Below are positions 9,496-18,758 of a stretch of DNA of 64,000 bases, in pieces. The DNA is from Paenibacillus sp. NEAU-GSW1 (lineage in GTDB: Bacteria; Bacillota; Bacilli; Paenibacillales; Paenibacillaceae). Location: contig NZ_WOVL01000027.1 in assembly GCF_009737085.1 (NCBI RefSeq), positions 1-64,000 of the forward strand. The letters run 5' to 3'. Every line of letters begins with the position of its first letter. Position 1 is the first letter of the stretch. A program made the position numbers and the translations under genes. Below the pieces are notes generated by a model. It did not search any database. It saw nothing but the letters and a program-made list of their open reading frames with translations, and had not been told where the DNA came from.

Positions 9496-10776
9496 TCACC
9501 ACTTGGTTATTTCATAAGGAAGAGCGAATACCGTAACGATCTGCCCGGCTGAGACGCCTTTAGACCCTGACGGGATCAGAATGAGGCAATTGGCATCTGG
9601 AATAGAAACGAGCATGCTCGAACTGTTCTTTTCCAATGCGTTTACCGTTACTTGCTGCTGGGAGTAAGTCATAACTCCCCGAATGTATCGATCATGCGGA
9701 CATCCTTTATTGTAATCGTTTGCTATAATCGCTTGAATACTGGATAGGAGCGGACGTTCTGCACCTTGCATCGCAAGCAGAGCAGGGCGCACAAACAGCT
9801 CGAAACCAACAAAGCAAGCGCCGGGATTGCCGGATAGACCGAAGACGAGCTTCTTATTGATGACGGCAGCCGAGGTTGGACTTCCGGGCCGCATGGCCAC
9901 TTTATTGAAGAGCAGCTCGGCTCCGTTCTCGTTTGCTGCAGCAAAAAAATCCGCCATAACATCATAATCGCCAACGGACACCCCGCCGCTGACAATAAGC
10001 ATATCGCATTTCTCCAGCGCTGCATGAATCGTACTCCCCATATTAGCTGTATCATCCGGAACTGTGCCAAAGCCCGCAACAAGCCCGCCATATTGCTCGA
10101 TTTGCGCTGCAAGCATATAAGCGTTGCTATTGCGTATTTTCCCCGGCTGAAGCGGCTCCCCCACTGCGATGAGTTCACTTCCGGTCATTAGTACACCCAC
10201 GATAGGGCGCCGGTAAACAGGAACCTTCTCATAACCTAATGAAGCGAGCAGCGCAATTTGTCCTGGACCGATTCGAGTGCCTGCGCCCATAAGCGGCTGT
10301 CCGGTCTTTATTTCGTCACCCGGCTTGGCAACGTTTTGCCCATACGCGACTTTATGCTTAACCCGGATAAAATCATGCCCATCCTGTTGATACTCCTCTG
10401 TCTGCTCGAACATGACAACCGCATCCGCGCCTTCTGGAACCGCTGATCCCGTCATGACGCGAATCGCAGTTCCGGGAACAACCGTTTGACTTGAAACGGA
10501 GCCGGCAGGCACTTCATCGATTACCTTGAGGCATGCAGGGTCTTGTGGAGATGCAGACTCTGCATCTTCACTCCGTACGGCATAACCGTCCAACCCCGAC
10601 CGGCGGAAATGAGGCATGCATTCCAACGATGACAATGTTTCCGAAACGGTTCTATGTAAACATGAATCTATCGATATATACTCGCTGTTCGCTTGCCGGA
10701 TATGCTGACGGATCGCATGCTGGGCATCTTCAACTTTTACTGCCCTGCGGACATATTTCTGGCTGCGGTTTTTCAT
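9496..10776 (-). CDS. moeA: Molybdopterin molybdenumtransferase MoeA
   Basis: Enzyme of 426 residues that inserts molybdate into adenylylated molybdopterin, the last common step of molybdenum cofactor synthesis. Visible family features are FRRSGLDGYAV near residue 60, GEIKTGQPL, the MPTb-like GVLMTGSEL, VSGGVSVGDYD, and FGLSGNPGACFVGFE. It converges with fnr, 8 bases between stops and no hairpin. An FNR box lies 64 bases upstream. The product is needed by the molybdo-enzyme at 24679-26853. Confidence 0.95.
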   Translation of the reverse strand: MKNRSQKYVRRAVKVEDAQHAIRQHIRQANSEYISIDSCLHRTVSETLSSLECMPHFRRSGLDGYAVRSEDAESASPQDPACLKVIDEVPAGSVSSQTVVPGTAIRVMTGSAVPEGADAVVMFEQTEEYQQDGHDFIRVKHKVAYGQNVAKPGDEIKTGQPLMGAGTRIGPGQIALLASLGYEKVPVYRRPIVGVLMTGSELIAVGEPLQPGKIRNSNAYMLAAQIEQYGGLVAGFGTVPDDTANMGSTIHAALEKCDMLIVSGGVSVGDYDVMADFFAAANENGAELLFNKVAMRPGSPTSAAVINKKLVFGLSGNPGACFVGFELFVRPALLAMQGAERPLLSSIQAIIANDYNKGCPHDRYIRGVMTYSQQQVTVNALEKNSSSMLVSIPDANCLILIPSGSKGVSAGQIVTVFALPYEITKW

Positions 10777-10840
10777 TGCTTAACAATCCTTTCATCCAGC
10801 CCTTATTAGTAGAATCATAAATCATTATGCCATAGACAAA

Positions 10841-10856
10841 AGTGATATTAGTCACA
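10841..10856 (-). promoter_or_regulatory. FNR-type box of moeA
   Basis: On the plus strand AGTGA-TATTAG-TCACA. A TATGAT -10 (10819-10814) is centred 32 bases downstream of the box centre on the minus strand, as for a class II site near -41.5. The gap to the moeA ATG is 64 bases. Confidence 0.75.
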
Positions 10857-10872
10857 TTTGTGAGCACGCATG

Positions 10873-10913
10873 AAATGACGTTCAAACTGACAATAGTTTG
10901 TTTCGTCATTTTT
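10873..10913. repeat. Orphan hairpin upstream of the DUF2691 gene
   Basis: aaatgacg (10873-10880) pairs with cgtcattt (10904-10911), and caaact (10883-10888) with agtttg (10895-10900), followed by T residues on the plus strand. It has terminator form, but no plus-strand gene lies in front of it within 1.3 kb. The rest of 10914-11107 holds a likely promoter (TATAAT at about 10993) and no gene. Confidence 0.55.
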
Positions 10914-11107
10914 CTATATATAAAACTCGTTGGTGATCAGGATTCCCGTTAAGCGAACGTGCGAAAAAATGAAGACAGGTTCAAACACTTACTATAATAA
11001 GTTAGAATGGCTCTATCGCATACATATAACTCGAGAAACTAACGCCAGCTCGAAGACTGGGTTTCCGACAAAGTATTTTCTATTCAGGACAGAAAAGAGG
11101 AATCGAA

Positions 11108-11575
11108 GTGACGAGAGGACTTATTTTTGAAATTCCTAATGAATACGGAAACTTTCTTGAAGAGATATTATCTCCTTTTGATATGACATTGTACGATTGG
11201 TATGTCGGAGGGGAAGAATCATACTTCGTAAATGACAATCAGTTGGTCGAACCGCTCTTTCCAAATGAGGAGTTTGGTTTAGACGGAGCGATACTGAAAA
11301 GAACGATTGAAAACATGAAGCAGTATTTAATCTTTGTGAATATTAAGGCATACCCAAAAGGCAAGATAGTAGAAGATATTTCAACATTTGATGAGTTCCT
11401 AAAAAGTGATTGCCAACTTGTTCTCTTAGTTGTTGATTCTGCTTATGTCACGATTTACTGTAAAGATAAGATTCAAATTGATGCACTTTATAAGAATGCA
11501 GTCAATAAAGGGTACGAGAAGGTTGAATATGTAACCGATGACAATGATTTCAGAACAAGGCTTTCTGTATGGTAG
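11108..11575 (+). CDS. DUF2691-family protein, function unknown
   Basis: Small acidic cytoplasmic protein of 155 residues. Its opening, RGLIFEIPNEYGNFLEEIL, followed by the EPLFPNEEFGLDG segment, resembles the DUF2691 family of Bacillus and Paenibacillus, which has no known function. No signal peptide, membrane segment or catalytic motif is visible. GTG start at 11108 behind AGAGGAA. It stands alone between two hairpins that share the words aaatgacg and cgtcattt, in an AT-richer stretch than its anaerobic-metabolism neighbours. That suggests an independent acquisition. Confidence 0.75.
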   Translation: MTRGLIFEIPNEYGNFLEEILSPFDMTLYDWYVGGEESYFVNDNQLVEPLFPNEEFGLDGAILKRTIENMKQYLIFVNIKAYPKGKIVEDISTFDEFLKSDCQLVLLVVDSAYVTIYCKDKIQIDALYKNAVNKGYEKVEYVTDDNDFRTRLSVW

Positions 11576-11600
11576 CAGACAAATTAAATAAATGAACAAC

Positions 11601-11630
11601 AAAATGACGTGCCATTTGGCACGTCATTTT
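11601..11630. terminator. Bidirectional terminator between the DUF2691 gene and pflA
   Basis: A perfect 13-bp stem, aaaatgacgtgcc (11601-11613) with ggcacgtcatttt (11618-11630), has a 4-nt loop and A/T runs on both sides. It can end both the plus-strand DUF2691 transcript and the minus-strand adhE-pflBA transcript. Confidence 0.85.
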
Positions 11631-11698
11631 ATGTGTCAATTATGACTGTTTCACGTCAAAACGGAACCCGTTATTCTGCGGCTAAGATGGTATCTTGT

Positions 11699-12442
11699 CT
11701 ACTGGGACAGTGCTTTTCGCCCCGCTTCAATGCCTTGATCAATAACCATTCTGGCTCTGGCTGCCTCCCGGTCTGTCGGCTCGGGACACTGATCAAGCGG
11801 ATAGGCCTTCCCCATCTGCTGCCATTTGTAAACGCCCATTCTGTGATAGGGCAGCAGTTCCGTTTTCATCACATTGCTTAGTCCCCCGATGAACTCCCCA
11901 AGTTCAAATAGATCCTTATAGTCATCCGTCCAGCCGGGAACTAGCACGTGGCGAATCCAGACAGGCTTCTTCCTTTCATTTAAATAAGCCGCGAATCGCT
12001 TAATACGGTCATTCGGCTGCGCCGTAAGCGCAATATGCTTATCCGCATTGATCTGCTTCAGATCCAGCAGCACCAAATCGGTTACCTTCAAAAGCTCTTC
12101 CGCATGACTTGGCTCGCAAAAACCGTTCGAATCCAGTACGGTATGGAGTCCCCAGCGCCGTTTGCATTCGGCAAACAAGCGGGCTACGAAGGGAGCCTGC
12201 AGCGTCGGCTCTCCCCCCGTTACCGTAATGCCCCCGCCTGAACGGCGATAGTACTCCAGAAACGGCTCTACCTCCCGAAGAATGTCATCGACATCCATCT
12301 CCCTGCCGGCATTCATTTCCCATGAATCGGGATTATGGCAGTACTGGCATTTCAGCGCGCAGCCCTGCATGAAAAGGACAAAGCGGATGCCCGGACCGTC
12401 AACGGTACCAAACGTATCGAAGGAATGTATGCGTCCTTTCAT
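11699..12442 (-). CDS. pflA: Pyruvate formate-lyase activating enzyme PflA
   Basis: Radical-SAM glycyl-radical-generating enzyme of 247 residues. The cluster motif CALKCQYCHNPD (CxxxCxxC) lies at about residues 29-40, after the typical IHSFDTFGTVDGPGIRFV start. It installs the glycyl radical on PflB under anoxia. It is the last gene of adhE-pflB-pflA, 21 bases after pflB. Confidence 0.96.
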   Translation of the reverse strand: MKGRIHSFDTFGTVDGPGIRFVLFMQGCALKCQYCHNPDSWEMNAGREMDVDDILREVEPFLEYYRRSGGGITVTGGEPTLQAPFVARLFAECKRRWGLHTVLDSNGFCEPSHAEELLKVTDLVLLDLKQINADKHIALTAQPNDRIKRFAAYLNERKKPVWIRHVLVPGWTDDYKDLFELGEFIGGLSNVMKTELLPYHRMGVYKWQQMGKAYPLDQCPEPTDREAARARMVIDQGIEAGRKALSQ

Positions 12443-12463
12443 CGGTCTGCCCCTCTCTTTCCT

Positions 12464-14719
12464 TTACATCGAGCCGTGGAACGTACGATGGATCACATCA
12501 AGCTGCTGTTCACGGGTCAGCTTGATAAAGTTCACAGCATAGCCCGATACCCGAATTGTAAGCTGCGGATACTGTTCCGGATGCTCCATCGCATCCAGAA
12601 GCTGCGCACGGTCGAATACATTAATATTAAGATGATGGCCTTGATTCGCCATGTAGCCATCGAGCAGCGCTACCAGATTTGTGATGCGTGTTTCTTCCTC
12701 GCGGCCCAAAGCTTTAGGCACGATGGAGAACGTATTGGATATGCCGTCCAGGCAATGGTCGTAAGGAATCTTCGCTACGCTGGCGAGCGATGCAAGCGCC
12801 CCTTTCCGGTCGCGTCCATGCATGGGATTGGCACCCGGCGCGAAAGGCTCGCCGGCTTTACGGCCATCCGGCGTGCTGCCTGTTTTCTTGCCATACACAA
12901 CGTTCGAGGTGATGGTCAATACAGACATCGTTGGCACGGAGTCGCGATACGTTTTATGCTTGCGAATTTTGTTCATGAACGTCTCGGTCAATTGAACGGC
13001 GATGGCGTCTACACGTTCGTCATTGTTGCCGTACTGCGGATATTCGCCTTCAATTTCAAAATCGATGGCGATGCCTTTGTCATTGCGAATTGGACGGACC
13101 TTCGCATATTTGATCGCGCTTAGCGAGTCGGCGACCACCGAAAGTCCGGCAATGCCTGTAGCCATCGTGCGAACAATTTCACGGTCATGCAGCGCCATTT
13201 CCAGACGTTCATAGCAGTACTTATCATGCATGTAGTGAATGACGTTTAGCGTATTCACATACAGCTTCGCCAGCCATTCCATGATCGTGTCGAATTTCTC
13301 GGCGACCTCTTCGTAATCAAGCACTTCGGAAGCAATCGGCGCAAGCTCAGGTCCTACCTGCAAACCAAGCTTCTCATCTACCCCGCCGTTGATCGCATAG
13401 AGCAGCGCTTTGGCCAAGTTAGCGCGGGCGCCAAAAAATTGCATCTGCTTGCCGATCCGCATTGCGGATACGCAGCAGGCGATTCCGTAATCGTCCCCGT
13501 AGTGCGGCCGCATCAGGTCATCGTTTTCGTACTGGATCGAACTGGTCTCCGCCGACACCTTCGCGCAGTACGTTTTAAATCCTTCCGGCAGCGCCGTCGA
13601 CCACAGCACGGTCAGATTCGGTTCTGGAGCAGGTCCCAGATTGTACAAGGTGTGGAGGAAGCGGAACGAGTTTTTCGTTACGCGCGCCCTTCCGTCCAGT
13701 CCCATGCCTCCAATGGACTCCGTCACCCATGTCGGGTCTCCGCTGAACAGCTCGTTATAGTCCGGCGTACGAAGAAATTTGACGATGCGAAGCTTCATGA
13801 CAAAATGGTCGATCAGCTCCTGCGCCGCTTCCTCGGTAAGCGTACCCTCCCGTAAATCCCGCTCGATGTAAATATCGAGAAAGCTCGATACGCGTCCTAA
13901 GCTCATTGCCGCGCCATTCTGCTCCTTAATCGCCGCCAAATAGGCGAAGTATAACCATTGTACGGCTTCGGCGGCATTGACAGCCGGCTCCGATAGATCG
14001 AAGCCATACGTCTTGGCCATCCGCTTCAGCTCATCCAGGCTGCGAATCTGTTCGGAAATCTCTTCGCGCAGCCGAATAATAGTTTCAGTTATCGAATCGA
14101 CCTCCAGTTGAAGGAGATCCTTCTTCTTCTCCTCGATCAGACGATTGACCCCATAGAGGGCTACGCGTCTGTAGTCGCCGATAATGCGCCCGCGTCCGTA
14201 AGCATCCGGCAGCCCTGTAATGATAGCCGCTTTGCGCGCCGTCTTCATCTCCGTCGTGTAGGCATCGAACACGCCCTGATTATGCGTTTTGCGAATATCG
14301 GTAAACAGCTGCACGATTTCTTGCGGAAGCTTGAAGCCATACGCCTCGCAAGCATCGATTACCATGCGGATCCCCCCGTAGGGCTGAACGGAACGCTTCA
14401 GCGGGGCATCCGTTTGCAGTCCTACAATCTTCTCCTTCTCCTTGGCAATATAGCCGGGGGCGTGCGATGTAATCGTGGATACGGTATCGACATCGACGTC
14501 CAGCACGCCGCCATTTTCCCGTTCTTTAGCGGTGAGAACGCTGATCATACGCCATAGCTCCGCCGTCGCCTCCGTAGGTCCTGCAAGGAATGCATGATCA
14601 TCTGTATAGACCGTAATGTTCTTATCGATAAAGTCCTTAACGTCAATGCTCTTGCCCCACTTGCCGCCGACAAAGCCTCTCCAGCCTCTCATCTTCACAT
14701 CAGCTTCTTGTATGGCCAT
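12464..14719 (-). CDS. pflB: Formate acetyltransferase (pyruvate formate-lyase) PflB
   Basis: Glycyl-radical enzyme of 751 residues converting pyruvate and CoA to acetyl-CoA and formate. The catalytic cysteine pair is in GIACCVSAM. The radical glycine is in RVSGYAVNF (about G726), 25 residues from the C-terminus as usual. The length is normal. It lies between adhE and pflA with 27- and 21-base gaps, so one transcript is likely and FNR control comes from upstream of adhE. Confidence 0.97.
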   Translation of the reverse strand: MAIQEADVKMRGWRGFVGGKWGKSIDVKDFIDKNITVYTDDHAFLAGPTEATAELWRMISVLTAKERENGGVLDVDVDTVSTITSHAPGYIAKEKEKIVGLQTDAPLKRSVQPYGGIRMVIDACEAYGFKLPQEIVQLFTDIRKTHNQGVFDAYTTEMKTARKAAIITGLPDAYGRGRIIGDYRRVALYGVNRLIEEKKKDLLQLEVDSITETIIRLREEISEQIRSLDELKRMAKTYGFDLSEPAVNAAEAVQWLYFAYLAAIKEQNGAAMSLGRVSSFLDIYIERDLREGTLTEEAAQELIDHFVMKLRIVKFLRTPDYNELFSGDPTWVTESIGGMGLDGRARVTKNSFRFLHTLYNLGPAPEPNLTVLWSTALPEGFKTYCAKVSAETSSIQYENDDLMRPHYGDDYGIACCVSAMRIGKQMQFFGARANLAKALLYAINGGVDEKLGLQVGPELAPIASEVLDYEEVAEKFDTIMEWLAKLYVNTLNVIHYMHDKYCYERLEMALHDREIVRTMATGIAGLSVVADSLSAIKYAKVRPIRNDKGIAIDFEIEGEYPQYGNNDERVDAIAVQLTETFMNKIRKHKTYRDSVPTMSVLTITSNVVYGKKTGSTPDGRKAGEPFAPGANPMHGRDRKGALASLASVAKIPYDHCLDGISNTFSIVPKALGREEETRITNLVALLDGYMANQGHHLNINVFDRAQLLDAMEHPEQYPQLTIRVSGYAVNFIKLTREQQLDVIHRTFHGSM

Positions 14720-14746
14720 GATGGCACCTCCTGAATGAACTTGAAC

Positions 14747-17356
14747 TTAATCAAATTTCCCGTAAAAAGCGTTCCGGTATACGTCCGCCAGTTCTGTGAC
14801 TAACGGCATCCGCGGGTTGGCGGTTGTGCATTGATCCTCGAAAGCCCGGTCCGCCAAATAATCGACACGCGATTCGAACGGCTCGGCTTGGAAGCCCAGG
14901 TCCTGAAACTTCTCGGGAATGCCAAGCGCTTTGTTCAGCTTGCGAACCGCTTCGATGAGACTGTTCACGCCTTCCTCCGTCGTCTTCGCAGGAAGCCCCA
15001 GCATACGGGCAATCTCGGCATATCGCCGATCTGCAATAAAGTGATCGTATTTAGGGAACGAAGTAAACTTCGTCGGTTTCTTCGCATTGTAGCGAATGAC
15101 ATGCGGCATTAGAATCGCATTCGTGCGTCCATGCGCCGTGTGGTATTCACCGCCCCATTTATGAGCCAAGCTATGATTGATTCCAAGGAAAGCGTTGGCG
15201 AATGCCATTCCGGCTATTGTCGATGCGTTATGCATCTTCTCACGGGCGACCGGATCTCCTGTCGCATAGGACTTCTCCAGGTTCTGGAACACCAGCTCAA
15301 TCGCCTTCATCGCCAAGCCGTCCGTGTAATCGTTAGCCATAACCGACACGTAAGCTTCAATCGCGTGAGTAAGGACGTCCATGCCGGTATCGGCTACCGC
15401 TGTTTTCGGCAGGCTGTATACATAATCCGGATCGATGATCGCTACATCCGGCGTCAGCTCATAATCGGCAAGCGGATACTTCGTGTTCCCTTTTTCCTTA
15501 TCCGTGATGACGGCGAAAGAAGTGACTTCCGAGCCCGTGCCCGATGTCGTTGGAATCGCAACGAACTTCGCCTTGCGTCCCAGCCTCGGATATTTGTAAA
15601 CCCGTTTGCGAATATCCATAAACTTCTGCTTCAGCGCATCAAAGCTCGTATCCGGATATTCATAGAACAGCCACATCGCTTTGGCAGCATCCATCGGCGA
15701 CCCGCCGCCCAGCGCGATAATGCAATCCGGGTTAAAGGCGGCCATCTGCGCTCTGCCGCGCTCCACCGTTTCTACCGACGGATCGGGCTCCACATCCGAG
15801 AATACTTCGATGTAAACCGGGAGCTGGCGTTTGCGAAGATAATACTCCACCCGCTCTACATAACCGAGCTTCACCATCATCGGGTCCGTAACAATCATGA
15901 CCCGCGTAATGTCCGGCATTTTCTCCAAATACTGCGTTGCTCCTTTTTCAAAATAAATTTTTGGCGGTATTTTAAACCACTGCATATTGACGGTCCGGTA
16001 AGCGACCCGCTTCAAGTTAATCAAATTAACCGCACTGACGTTAGAAGTTGTGGAGTTATGTCCATAGGAACCGCAGCCCAGTGTCAGAGAAGGCAGATTC
16101 GTGTTGTAAATATCGCCGATCGCTCCGTGTGTGGAAGGCGAGTTCACAATAATGCGCCCGGTTTGCAGCTTATCGGAGAAGGCTCTGATGACTTTCTCAT
16201 CCTGCGAATGAATGACCGACGAATGTCCCATCCCGCCAAATTTGACGACCTCCACGGCACGCTCAATGCCTTGCTCTGCATGCTTCACTTTGTAGCAAGC
16301 GAGCACAGGACTTAACTTCTCGGCCGATAAAGGGAAGGCCTCGCCTACGCCCGCTAATTCAGCGACTAATATTTTGGTTGCCGCAGGAACCTTGATGCCC
16401 GCCATTTCGGCAATTTTCACTGCGGATTGACCAACGATGACGGCGTTAACCGCACATTTGTCCGAGTTGATCACCAGCCCCGAGACAGCTTCCGTTTCTT
16501 CTTTGTTCAAAAAATAGCAGCCTTGCTCCGCCATCAGCTTTTTGGTATCCGCAAATACTGATTCTTCGATAATAACGGCCTGCTCCGATGCGCAAATCAT
16601 GCCATTGTCGAAACTTTTGGAAAGGATCAAATCATTAACGGCCTGCTGCAAATTAGCCGATTTCTCAATGAAACACGGCACATTGCCCGGCCCTACGCCC
16701 AGAGCCGGCTTGCCAGTACTGTAAGCCGCCTTTACCATGGACGATCCCCCCGTGGCAAGGACCAGAGCAACATCAGGATGATTCATCAGGAGCTGTGTAG
16801 CCTCAACGGATGGATGCACGACCCATTGAATACAATGCTCAGGCGCACCGGCCTTCACAGCCGCATCAAGCAACGTTGCTGCTGCCGCAGCGCTTGATTG
16901 TTGAGCCGAGGGGTGAAAGGCGAAGATGATCGGATTGCGGGTTTTTGCCGCGATCAACGCCTTGAACATCGTCGTTGATGTCGGGTTCGTGACCGGCGTT
17001 ACCCCAGCGATAACCCCAACCGGTTCGGCAACCATCTGATAGTTCTCGTATGAGTTCTCCTCAATAACGCCTACCGTTTTATTGTTTTTAATGCTGTGAT
17101 AAATGGATTCCGTAGCGAACAAATTTTTCGTAATCTTGTCTTCGTAGACGCCGCGTCCCGTTTCCTCTACAGCCAGCTTTGCGAGAGCCATATGCCGATC
17201 GACGCCGGCCAGCGCCATCTGCTGCACAATGCGATCGACTTGCGCCTGATCCAGCTTCAGAAATTGCTGCTGAGCTTGTTTCGCTCGAGCCACCAGTTGA
17301 TTGACTTCTTCCCTGGCCGAGATTTGTTCGGCTGCTTTCGCTTCTTTCATTGCCAT
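14747..17356 (-). CDS. adhE: Bifunctional aldehyde-alcohol dehydrogenase AdhE
   Basis: Fermentative enzyme of 869 residues that reduces acetyl-CoA to acetaldehyde and then ethanol, regenerating NAD. The N-terminal half is a CoA-acylating aldehyde dehydrogenase with the catalytic cysteine in SFDNGMICASEQA (about C247). The C-terminal half is an iron-dependent alcohol dehydrogenase with GGGSPMDAAKAMW for NAD binding and metal histidines in HAIEAYVS, GINHSLAHKWGG and HGRTNAILMPHV. Two FNR-type boxes precede it by 87 and 130 bases. First gene of the adhE-pflB-pflA unit. Confidence 0.97.
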   Translation of the reverse strand: MAMKEAKAAEQISAREEVNQLVARAKQAQQQFLKLDQAQVDRIVQQMALAGVDRHMALAKLAVEETGRGVYEDKITKNLFATESIYHSIKNNKTVGVIEENSYENYQMVAEPVGVIAGVTPVTNPTSTTMFKALIAAKTRNPIIFAFHPSAQQSSAAAAATLLDAAVKAGAPEHCIQWVVHPSVEATQLLMNHPDVALVLATGGSSMVKAAYSTGKPALGVGPGNVPCFIEKSANLQQAVNDLILSKSFDNGMICASEQAVIIEESVFADTKKLMAEQGCYFLNKEETEAVSGLVINSDKCAVNAVIVGQSAVKIAEMAGIKVPAATKILVAELAGVGEAFPLSAEKLSPVLACYKVKHAEQGIERAVEVVKFGGMGHSSVIHSQDEKVIRAFSDKLQTGRIIVNSPSTHGAIGDIYNTNLPSLTLGCGSYGHNSTTSNVSAVNLINLKRVAYRTVNMQWFKIPPKIYFEKGATQYLEKMPDITRVMIVTDPMMVKLGYVERVEYYLRKRQLPVYIEVFSDVEPDPSVETVERGRAQMAAFNPDCIIALGGGSPMDAAKAMWLFYEYPDTSFDALKQKFMDIRKRVYKYPRLGRKAKFVAIPTTSGTGSEVTSFAVITDKEKGNTKYPLADYELTPDVAIIDPDYVYSLPKTAVADTGMDVLTHAIEAYVSVMANDYTDGLAMKAIELVFQNLEKSYATGDPVAREKMHNASTIAGMAFANAFLGINHSLAHKWGGEYHTAHGRTNAILMPHVIRYNAKKPTKFTSFPKYDHFIADRRYAEIARMLGLPAKTTEEGVNSLIEAVRKLNKALGIPEKFQDLGFQAEPFESRVDYLADRAFEDQCTTANPRMPLVTELADVYRNAFYGKFD

Positions 17357-17443
17357 AATCCATCCGCTCCTCTATATTGGCTTAAATGTGCTGCACTGCT
17401 TTGTTGTTATGCTTTTAGCTTAAGCCGTATCGAAACTCCCAAC

Positions 17444-17459
17444 TATGATTTAAATCACA
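17444..17459 (-). promoter_or_regulatory. FNR-type box of adhE, proximal
   Basis: TATGA-TTTAAA-TCACA on the plus strand. A weak -10, TAAGCT (17422-17417), is centred 32 bases downstream on the minus strand, the same spacing as at moeA and mobA. Confidence 0.65.
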
Positions 17460-17486
17460 GTCTGAACCCATTCTTGATGAACGATT

Positions 17487-17502
17487 TGTGAATATTTTCA
17501 CA
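17487..17502 (-). promoter_or_regulatory. FNR-type box of adhE, distal
   Basis: TGTGA-ATATTT-TCACA, a perfect match to the Bacillus FNR consensus. Its centre is 43 bases (about four helical turns) upstream of the proximal box, so both sites face the same side of the DNA. It directly abuts the mobA stop codon. Confidence 0.8.
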
Positions 17503-18108
17503 TTACGACTTTGACGCTTCCAGCCTGCTCATTGCCTCATAATCCTCGATCGATTTTATACGAAACACAAAATTCAAGTCGATACCGTTCTCGCATAAAA
17601 ACCGGTCATCCAGCTCGCTCCAGAACAATTTTTTAAGCAATGCGGAGACCTGCCTCTCCCCCTTATGAAGAAGCGGAATGATATGCGATGCGCACGCCCG
17701 GTCATAAACACCGTGTAAAGGATAACTCTCTCCAGCGATCAAAGGCACTGCCGCTTCGAAACCGTCCCGCTTCCTTTCCAGTAGTAACTCCGCCGCTTTA
17801 CTGGAAATGAAAGGCATATCGCATCCGACTACCCACACCGAAGAGTGCTTCGCCAGAGACAAGGCTGCGTGCATGCCTCCAAGAGGGCCATGTCCTTCAT
17901 AATAGTCCGTAATAATTCGCACCGATCGATGAACGATATTTAGAAAAGGCTTAGGATCATGGGTAACGACAATCAATTCGTCACATAAATCCCGCATCCT
18001 ATCCAATTGCCTCGCAATCATTAGTTTTTCGCCAAAAGGAAGGAGCGCCTTTAGCTCTCCCTTCATTCGATGATTTGTTCCGCCTGCCAAAACAACGCCT
18101 GAAAGCAT
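17503..18108 (-). CDS. mobA: Molybdenum cofactor guanylyltransferase MobA
   Basis: Nucleotidyltransferase of 201 residues attaching GMP to Mo-molybdopterin to make the bis-MGD form used by nitrate reductases and formate dehydrogenases. The GTP-binding loop VVLAGGTNHRMKGELKALLPFG and the metal-binding GCDMPFIS are visible, with GHGPLGGMHAAL between them. Bis-MGD is exactly what the molybdo-enzyme at 24679-26853 needs. An FNR-type box lies 62 bases upstream of the ATG. Confidence 0.92.
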   Translation of the reverse strand: MLSGVVLAGGTNHRMKGELKALLPFGEKLMIARQLDRMRDLCDELIVVTHDPKPFLNIVHRSVRIITDYYEGHGPLGGMHAALSLAKHSSVWVVGCDMPFISSKAAELLLERKRDGFEAAVPLIAGESYPLHGVYDRACASHIIPLLHKGERQVSALLKKLFWSELDDRFLCENGIDLNFVFRIKSIEDYEAMSRLEASKS

Positions 18109-18170
18109 CGCATCACATCTCCTTTTCTGATTCGTATAGGTTCACCTTAGTCAAAATAATGGACGGTGTA

Positions 18171-18186
18171 AGTGAAGAATGTCACA
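18171..18186 (-). promoter_or_regulatory. FNR-type box of mobA
   Basis: AGTGA-AGAATG-TCACA on the plus strand. A TAAGGT -10 (18149-18144) is centred 32 bases downstream on the minus strand. The gap to the mobA ATG is 62 bases. Confidence 0.7.
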
Positions 18187-18197
18187 CTCCAAGGCAA

Positions 18198-18508
18198 AAG
18201 TGATCGTGATCTAAATCATTTTGATGATGTTCGGCAAGCATGGCGCGCTCTGTTCATTGCTGATCAGACTGGCCAATACCTACGGCACCCTACAGGAGGA
18301 CCACATTTGGATATCAAAGACGCACACAAACACCGAATTCGCGGACATGATCGGGTCTACCCGTGAGAGTGTCAATCGGATTCTGAGCGAGCTTCGCAGA
18401 GCAAATGCGATTGCCATCGATAATAGTCACATCGTTATAAAAGACCTTTCCTACTTGCGCGACATCTGCCACTGCGAGGATTGCCCTAAGGATATTTGCA
18501 GAATGTAA
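18198..18508 (+). pseudogene. Decayed second fnr gene, DNA-binding end only
   Basis: The 95-residue frame from 18221 matches the C-terminal 95 residues of the intact Fnr at 8768-9487: GALCSLLIRL, MIGSTRESVNRIL and the terminal cysteine cluster CHCEDCPKDIC are all present. The entire sensory beta roll is missing. Nucleotide similarity to fnr reaches back to about 18198, where a net 11-base insertion breaks the frame. No ribosome site precedes the ATG pair at 18221. It is most simply the stump of a paralogue cut by rearrangement. A stand-alone DNA-binding protein is the less likely alternative. Confidence 0.8.
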
Positions 18509-18758
18509 TAACTGCGCCATATCAAACATCAGGCTGCCGAAAGTAGAATGATCCTAATTTTTGTTCAAACGCCAAAATATTCGTTTTACAGGAATTCTAA
18601 CAGGCAGTATAGTTTGGAAATTGAATACATGTTAATATAAGGATAATAAAAGCTGATGCTATGGCAATGCGAAAATTGTGTGCGACTATGTTGAATTTTG
18701 ACATGGAATAATGTCTGTTTTCGAAGATATTACTGCACTTCTGCAAGTGCTGCTTTAG

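Noticed and set aside
18198-18508. Second functional fnr
   Set aside because: Sensor domain missing, frameshift upstream and no ribosome site.
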